Shown: in pieces, positions 33,223 to 36,862 of the stretch | Layout of the letters: each line of letters starts with the position of its first letter | Position numbering within the stretch: the first letter of the stretch is position 1 | Assembly (NCBI GenBank): GCA_038123735.1 | Contig: JAYPAP010000021.1 | Location: 1-36,862 of the forward strand | Length of the DNA: 36,862 bases | From: REDI01 sp038123735 | GTDB taxonomy: Bacteria; Myxococcota_A; UBA796; GCA-2862545 | Reading direction: 5' to 3' | Made by a program: the position numbers and the translations under genes | Notes under the pieces: model-generated | What the model was told of the DNA's origin: nothing | What the model saw: only the letters and a program-made list of their open reading frames with translations | Database searches by the model: none

Positions 33223-33903
33223 CTAGAATACCAGGGCCAACCCGGCGCCTACACGCCAGGTATTGAAGTTAAACCCTGTTGATCCGCTAGCAAATCGCCG
33301 GGCACCCATGACCTCCAGCATCACCCCACGCAGACTGTCTTGCTGGCTGCTCAGTAGGCTGGGTTCGATCAGCCCTAAGTCAGCCCGGATGCCTGTTCGG
33401 ACCTCGAATCCTGGGCGAGCACCGCGCAACACCGTGACGGCAAGCGATGGGTCTTCTGCGCCCAGAACCTTGGGGTCTTGGCCGGATTCAGACCACAGCA
33501 TCATCGCGGGCCCAGCGCCGGCAAAGACCTCCATCCCGCTATCCGACTGGGGTTTGAGGCGAAACTCGCCAATGAGAGACATCGGAACCAGCTGAAGTCG
33601 ACCCTGTGAGTCGGTGACCGGCGTAGCGCGGTGGTATCCGATGCTTCCGTTGACTGCGATAAAGTCGGTGACTGGAACAACGGCGGCGATGGTGGGGACG
33701 ATGCCTCCCGAACGATACGTGGAGGCGATGGCGGCATCGTGCCAGAACTCGCCGACCCCACTGATGATGACCATCACGCCTTCTGGGGCGGACAGTCCGG
33801 AATCCTCTGAGGGAGGCGTCGGTTCGGGATCGATGCGTTCCATCATCGGTGGAGCAGCTTGGGCGCTCCCCAAGAACATGGTGAGAAGCAGGCTACTGAG
33901 CAT
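33223..33903 (-). CDS. Outer-membrane beta-barrel protein
   Basis: From ATG 33903 (GAGAGGAC upstream) this is a 226-residue protein. It has a signal peptide (MLSSLLLTMFLGSAQA) and a Pro-rich linker. Alternating-hydrophobicity strands then end in VGAGLALVF, the terminal Phe expected of outer-membrane barrels. Residues such as GSIGYHRATPV and MEVFAGAGPAMML fit strand-turn-strand patterns. The frame to 33996 overlaps the PilZ gene and is rejected. It overlaps the PilZ-like gene end by 11 nt and lies 2 nt before the TPR gene. I do not recognise a named porin family. Confidence 0.8.
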   Translation of the reverse strand: MLSSLLLTMFLGSAQAAPPMMERIDPEPTPPSEDSGLSAPEGVMVIISGVGEFWHDAAIASTYRSGGIVPTIAAVVPVTDFIAVNGSIGYHRATPVTDSQGRLQLVPMSLIGEFRLKPQSDSGMEVFAGAGPAMMLWSESGQDPKVLGAEDPSLAVTVLRGARPGFEVRTGIRADLGLIEPSLLSSQQDSLRGVMLEVMGARRFASGSTGFNFNTWRVGAGLALVF

Positions 33904-34423
33904 GGCGCAGTCCTCTCGCTTGCTGCTGGAAGGCGAAGGCCACGATGCGGTCTCGTACGGCGCTCGGCGTGTCGATAAATCGCAGCTCGGTCCCATGAAC
34001 GGAGGCCAGTACCTCCGCCGGTGTGGTGATGATCATCTCGCGGCCGTCGAGGACGATCTCGACCCAGCACCGCAGTCGGGTGCCGGCGGGGAAATCGATG
34101 GGGCTTTCGATGGTCATTCCGTCGCCCCCGATCTCCACCAGGTGCTTGGTCAACGCGATGCCCACTTCGGACAAGTTGAGGCGCAGTCGTAGACGCTCCA
34201 CCTCTTGCTCAAGGGCGCCGATCGCATCGACGATAGCGCGAGAGACGTCTCGCAATGCCGTGTCTCCGCGGTCGATCCGAAGCAGGGCGGCCCGGGCGGC
34301 AACGGAGGCTGCGCGACTGGCGACGGGGAGTGCAACCGGCACATGAGAGTCTGAATCCTCTTCAAACGCGCAGCGAAGGACGGCGCGGATGCGGAACCAC
34401 TGGGTGTCGGCTTGCTCGGTCAC
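33893..34423 (-). CDS. PilZ-like protein, possible c-di-GMP or flagellar regulator
   Basis: The 176-residue cytosolic protein has a helical N-terminal half (about 1-85, with a coiled-coil stretch ALEQEVERLRLRLNL) and a PilZ-like beta-barrel from about 92 to 165. In that barrel, VEIGGDGMTIESPIDFPAGT parallels the VDISxxG region of PilZ domains. The canonical RxxxR and the serine of [DN]xSxxG are not evident, so it may not bind c-di-GMP. The GTG start (34423) follows AAGGAGG and overlaps the stop of the TD-repeat gene by 4 nt. Context with fliD/fliS suggests a motility role. The fold assignment is moderate. Confidence 0.65.
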   Translation of the reverse strand: MTEQADTQWFRIRAVLRCAFEEDSDSHVPVALPVASRAASVAARAALLRIDRGDTALRDVSRAIVDAIGALEQEVERLRLRLNLSEVGIALTKHLVEIGGDGMTIESPIDFPAGTRLRCWVEIVLDGREMIITTPAEVLASVHGTELRFIDTPSAVRDRIVAFAFQQQARGLRHAQ

Positions 34424-34857
34424 GAACGCCTCCTTCGACCCAGGAGGACCATGGGCGTGAGAAGCCAAAGCCAGCTGTTTGATCCGTTAGAATTACAGTG
34501 ACACCCTCCCGTCTCCCCGGCGAGCTCCGCGGCGGTGGGCGGTATGTCGTCGGGTGGGTCGGTGTCGGTCGGGGTGTCCGTGTCTACCGGAGTGTCGGTG
34601 TCTACCGGCGTGTCCGTATCGTCGGTGTCCGTGGGGGCATCCGTATCGTCGGTGTCCGTAGGGGCATCCGTATCGTCGGTGTCCGTGGGGGCATCCGTAT
34701 CGTCCGTATCGGCCCAGAATATGGGGTATAGGTCTACTTCGTTCGTAGCGTTGGCAACCGACGCGAGTTGATGCTGCGCCACCAGGCCCACCGCAGTGAG
34801 TGCGGTGCCGACTCCAGCGATGAGGAGCAGCCGGTGGTTTGTGGACGCGTGGGACAC
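34420..34857 (-). CDS. TD-repeat surface protein with MYXO-CTERM-like tail
   Basis: From GTG 34857 (GGAGG at 34863-34867) this 145-residue protein has an N-terminal hydrophobic signal or anchor (about residues 8-26), then an Asp/Thr/Pro repeat stalk of DTDDTDAPT and DTPV/DTPT units. The C-terminus is CHC followed by a 13-residue hydrophobic segment (SWLWLLTPMVLLG) and RRRRS. That Cys-hydrophobic-Arg order is the architecture of MYXO-CTERM and related sorting signals, which attach proteins to the cell surface after processing. It is preceded by a sigma-28-like promoter and overlaps the PilZ-like start. It is probably a surface stalk protein; no enzymatic motif. Confidence 0.75.
   Translation of the reverse strand: MSHASTNHRLLLIAGVGTALTAVGLVAQHQLASVANATNEVDLYPIFWADTDDTDAPTDTDDTDAPTDTDDTDAPTDTDDTDTPVDTDTPVDTDTPTDTDPPDDIPPTAAELAGETGGCHCNSNGSNSWLWLLTPMVLLGRRRRS
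34615..34704. repeat. 27-base in-frame tandem repeat
   Basis: Three 27-base units (34615-34641, 34642-34668, 34669-34695), differing at one base, plus a 9-base partial unit, encode repeats of Asp-Thr-Asp-Asp-Thr-Asp-Ala-Pro-Thr in the TD-repeat protein. A shorter 18-base repeat lies beside it, towards 34580-34614. Near identity suggests recent slippage and variable copy number. Confidence 0.95.
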
Positions 34858-34874
34858 GTGGACCTCCAGTGGGC

Positions 34875-34901
34875 CAATCGGCCGAGGTACCACAAACTTA
34901 A
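34875..34901 (-). promoter_or_regulatory. Sigma-28 (FliA)-like promoter
   Basis: On the minus strand TTAAGTTT (34894-34901) and GCCGATTG (34875-34882) are separated by exactly 11 bases, against the FliA consensus TAAAGTTT-N11-GCCGATAA. That is 7 of 8 and 6 of 8 matches with correct spacing. Transcription would start near 34868, giving a leader of about 11 bases to GTG 34857. It would drive the TD-repeat, PilZ-like, beta-barrel and TPR genes as late flagellar genes. Confidence 0.65.
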
Positions 34902-34931
34902 GTCAATTTGGTCCGATCTGGTTGGCGCGCC

Positions 34932-35237
34932 TTAGCTATCGCGATCGACCCGCTGGCCTCGGAGCATATTTCGATCGATAGATGCTCGAGCATACCCGTG
35001 GACGGCCCTGGTTTTTTTCTGCATCGTGCCAAGTTCGGCCGCGATGGCTTCCTTTTGGGCAGCCAGAGTGGAAGTTGCGGTTTGTAGGGCGGTCTGGATG
35101 GCGCGAATCTCTGCGGGAGTGAGCTCGGAGGCGCGAGCGATCACCAGGTCGGCCGCCGCCCGAAGCGCATCATGGTTGGCGGGTCGATCGCCATCGACCT
35201 CCAACATGCTGATGATCTCGGCCGCCAGTGCATGCAT
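34932..35237 (-). CDS. FliT/FlgN-like small helical protein
   Basis: This 101-residue, almost wholly helical protein has no signal peptide. Its start shares one base with the fliS stop (TAATG), so it is co-translated with FliS. In flagellar operons a small helical chaperone, FliT, commonly follows fliS and binds FliD, and size, composition and position fit that role. The sequence similarity itself is not strong enough for me to call FliT outright. The C-terminus is basic (RNMLRGQRVDRDS). Confidence 0.65.
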   Translation of the reverse strand: MHALAAEIISMLEVDGDRPANHDALRAAADLVIARASELTPAEIRAIQTALQTATSTLAAQKEAIAAELGTMQKKTRAVHGYARASIDRNMLRGQRVDRDS

Positions 35238-35617
35238 TATGGCTGTGCCTGTTGCCCGTTATTGGCGACGAATTGCCAGCCCTCAAGAAGTGTATTTGCG
35301 ACTTGAACCACATTGTTGAGGTGCTTCACGTCCTTCGTTTTGCCAGCTTGGACCAGCTCATCAAGACACCATTGGTAGAGCGAGGCGAGCTTGGCACACA
35401 ACTCCGGAGCTGCGTTGGGGTCGAGCGCGGATAGAAGTTCTACGAAAATCTTCCGCGCATGGTGGATATCGCCAAGATGAGATGATCCGCCCGCCTCGAT
35501 ATCGGCTGCGGCCCGAGTGAGGCGATGCACGGCCTCCTGGTACAGCATTACGACCACCTTCGTGGGCGAAGCCGACTCGACTCGACGCTGCTGGTATGCT
35601 GCAATTCCGCGCATCAT
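35237..35617 (-). CDS. fliS: Flagellar export chaperone FliS
   Basis: FliS holds flagellin in the cytoplasm before export. The 126 residues carry the family pattern: AAYQQRRVESASPTKVVVML near the N-terminus (the tyrosine and ASPxKLVxML block), the HARKIFVELLSALDP helix, and a final LLEGWQFVANN helix. Two ATGs in a row open the frame (35617 and 35614). It lies 13 bases after fliD on the same strand, the classic fliD-fliS order, and overlaps the fliT-like start. Identity is secure. Confidence 0.93.
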   Translation of the reverse strand: MMRGIAAYQQRRVESASPTKVVVMLYQEAVHRLTRAAADIEAGGSSHLGDIHHARKIFVELLSALDPNAAPELCAKLASLYQWCLDELVQAGKTKDVKHLNNVVQVANTLLEGWQFVANNGQQAQP

Positions 35618-35630
35618 ATCTCCTTATCGG

Positions 35631-36862
35631 TCACTGGGTACCCACCATTGACAGCAACTGGCTGCTCGCGCTCTGCAGTCGTCCCATGGTCACTTCGAGA
35701 TCATTGAACTGTGCACGCAAACGAGAAGAGTAGCTGTCCAGGTAGGCCTGGAAGTCACTGATACGCTTGTCGTACCCTTCGATGGAATCGTTTAGCGATT
35801 CTTGCTTGGTGGTGAGAGATCCATTGACGGAATCGACGAGAACGTCGTCTACCTCTGACTTTAGCGCCTTTAGCGGACCGTCGTCGCTGGTGAGAAACGT
35901 GACGATATTGGAGGGGTTCGCCTTATAGGCCTCGTCGAGCTTGCTCCGGTCAAACTCGAGGGTGCCGTCGCGGGCGGTCTTGAAACCGAGCTCCGCCAGG
36001 CCGCGGGTCGTGGAACCCGTAACGGTGTAGGAGTTGGCGAAGATGAAGCCCAGGCGGTCCATGGCGCGCCGGGTCGTGGTCTCACCGGACAATGGACCTC
36101 GGGAACCCGAGTCAACGTCGAAGAAGGCCTGAGCATTATAGTAGCTTCGAGCGTCATTGACGGCATCGACAATGGCTTGGACTTTGTCGTATATCGCCTC
36201 ATTATCTTGCCCGACCGTGAGGACCTCTGCTGGCCCTCCCTCTACCGATAGGTCGAGGTTCACCCCGGGAATAATGCCGTTCACCGTGTTGGTTGAGCTG
36301 GTGACCGTGAGGCCATTGACCCGGAGCGAGGCGTTTTGTGCCGCCTGGGTTTCTATGAATGTGGGGGCGGTACCGGAGACCCGGGTGACGGTGACTGCAT
36401 TGGCGGTACCTTCGGACTCCCCTTGGACCACGATCTCATACCCGGCGGGACTATCCGAGGTCTGAATCAGGTACGCCGAAACTCCGTCCACGGAATCCAG
36501 TTTGGTCGCCAACGACTCGAAGGAGTCGGTAGAGGCGTAGGCGACGGATATCGGGCTTCCGGAGCCCACCGTGACATTATAAGAGCCAGAGGTTCCAATC
36601 GCTTTTGATGGGATGGTGATCCCAGACCCGTTGGAGGCGAGCACGGTTTGACGGGCCAGCGAAGCGACCTCAATCGTATAACTACCCGTCTTTGCGCTAG
36701 CGGATGCGGTGGCCTCAAATGCGAGCGCGTCGGGTGAGGTGATGGTCGCGGACTCGAAATCGCTCGTCTCGTTGATCGAGTCGACGGCAGTCGAGATCTC
36801 CTTGATCCGACTGGTGAGGGTTGAGATACGGTCGCGACGCTGGATGACCTCGGCGCGTTGCG
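35631..36862 (-). CDS. fliD: Flagellar hook-associated protein 2 FliD (C-terminal part)
   Basis: FliD forms the cap at the filament tip under which flagellin polymerises. The frame runs off the right edge of the window. The roughly 409 visible residues begin mid-protein with VIQRRDRISTLTSRIKEIST, followed by ITSPDALAFEATASASAKTG and SYTIEVASLARQTV, all typical of FliD, then a variable middle. The C-terminus has the helical end ISDFQAYLDSYSSRLRAQFN and MGRLQSASSQLLSMV. A GTG at 36644 is internal and not a start. It is the first visible gene of the fliD-fliS-fliT-like set. Confidence 0.93.
   Translation of the reverse strand, partial: QRAEVIQRRDRISTLTSRIKEISTAVDSINETSDFESATITSPDALAFEATASASAKTGSYTIEVASLARQTVLASNGSGITIPSKAIGTSGSYNVTVGSGSPISVAYASTDSFESLATKLDSVDGVSAYLIQTSDSPAGYEIVVQGESEGTANAVTVTRVSGTAPTFIETQAAQNASLRVNGLTVTSSTNTVNGIIPGVNLDLSVEGGPAEVLTVGQDNEAIYDKVQAIVDAVNDARSYYNAQAFFDVDSGSRGPLSGETTTRRAMDRLGFIFANSYTVTGSTTRGLAELGFKTARDGTLEFDRSKLDEAYKANPSNIVTFLTSDDGPLKALKSEVDDVLVDSVNGSLTTKQESLNDSIEGYDKRISDFQAYLDSYSSRLRAQFNDLEVTMGRLQSASSQLLSMVGTQ

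Noticed and set aside
34579..34704. CRISPR-like array
   Set aside because: The repeats are contiguous multiples of three, in frame in a Thr/Asp-rich protein, and have no unique spacers.
36642..36644. GTG start for a 337-residue protein
   Set aside because: The frame is open and FliD-like upstream to the window edge, so this is an internal codon of fliD.

Overview
The window reads as a chromosomal piece of a flagellated, high-GC Gram-negative bacterium of the delta-proteobacterial / Myxococcota type. The evidence is many Cys-lipobox lipoproteins and beta-barrel proteins, Thr/Asp-rich (TDTD) linkers, a C-terminus resembling the MYXO-CTERM sorting signal (Cys motif, short hydrophobic stretch, RRRR), and flagellar genes. 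A run of 10 Ns (22087-22096) shows it is a scaffold from a draft or metagenome assembly. Two 16-bp sequences matching the ParB centromere site parS (3229-3244 and 29187-29202) suggest the region lies in the chromosome-segregation/origin domain. No phage, IS element, CRISPR, rRNA or tRNA was seen, and no stretch over about 185 bases lacks a gene.

Layout. 12-701: secreted hypothetical protein (+). 698-6724: SUF iron-sulfur operon on the minus strand, in transcription order Rrf2 regulator, sufB, sufC, sufD, sufS and a SufT-like MIP18/DUF59 protein; most genes overlap or nearly touch, and an inverted repeat overlaps the promoter. 6875-7423: TlpA-type membrane thioredoxin (+), followed by a structured 3' region and a strong intrinsic terminator. 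7608-9437: UbiD-family decarboxylase (-). 9619-10629: lipoprotein esterase (+). 10619-18234: a seven-gene minus-strand run: guanine deaminase, small lipoprotein, FNR-like flavoprotein, tryptophan 2,3-dioxygenase, PGM1-like ATP-grasp ligase, FtsH, and an outer-membrane lipoprotein. 18330-21288: late Fe-S maturation set (+): an A-type carrier (IscA/ErpA), a YgfZ/IBA57 protein fused to a TPR tail, and an NfuA-like protein with a degenerate extra domain.

21285-26387: minus-strand operon of ATP-grasp enzyme, esterase, Ig-like lipoprotein, a protein-arginine-deiminase lipoprotein with the animal-type catalytic residues, and a HEAT-repeat protein. The HEAT gene is broken by an apparent mis-join that brings in a Nudix hydrolase fragment next to the N gap. 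26529-28426: lipid kinase and ACC deaminase/D-cysteine desulfhydrase (-). 28463-29179: class I glutamine-amidotransferase-like hydrolase (+). Then parS, and 29244-31043: a large secreted Ig-like protein (+). 31046-36862: flagellar region (-): fliD (partial), fliS, a fliT-like gene, then a sigma-28-like promoter driving a TD-repeat surface protein, a PilZ-like protein, an outer-membrane beta-barrel and a large periplasmic TPR protein.

How it fits together: SUF assembles Fe-S clusters on SufBCD with sulfur from SufS under an Rrf2 sensor, while the IscA / YgfZ-TPR / Nfu set would complete [4Fe-4S] maturation and delivery. The right end appears to be a flagellar locus whose late, FliA-type operon encodes an uncharacterised envelope apparatus. 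The ATP-grasp / esterase / arginine-deiminase operon is the least expected combination and the best candidate for an undescribed pathway.
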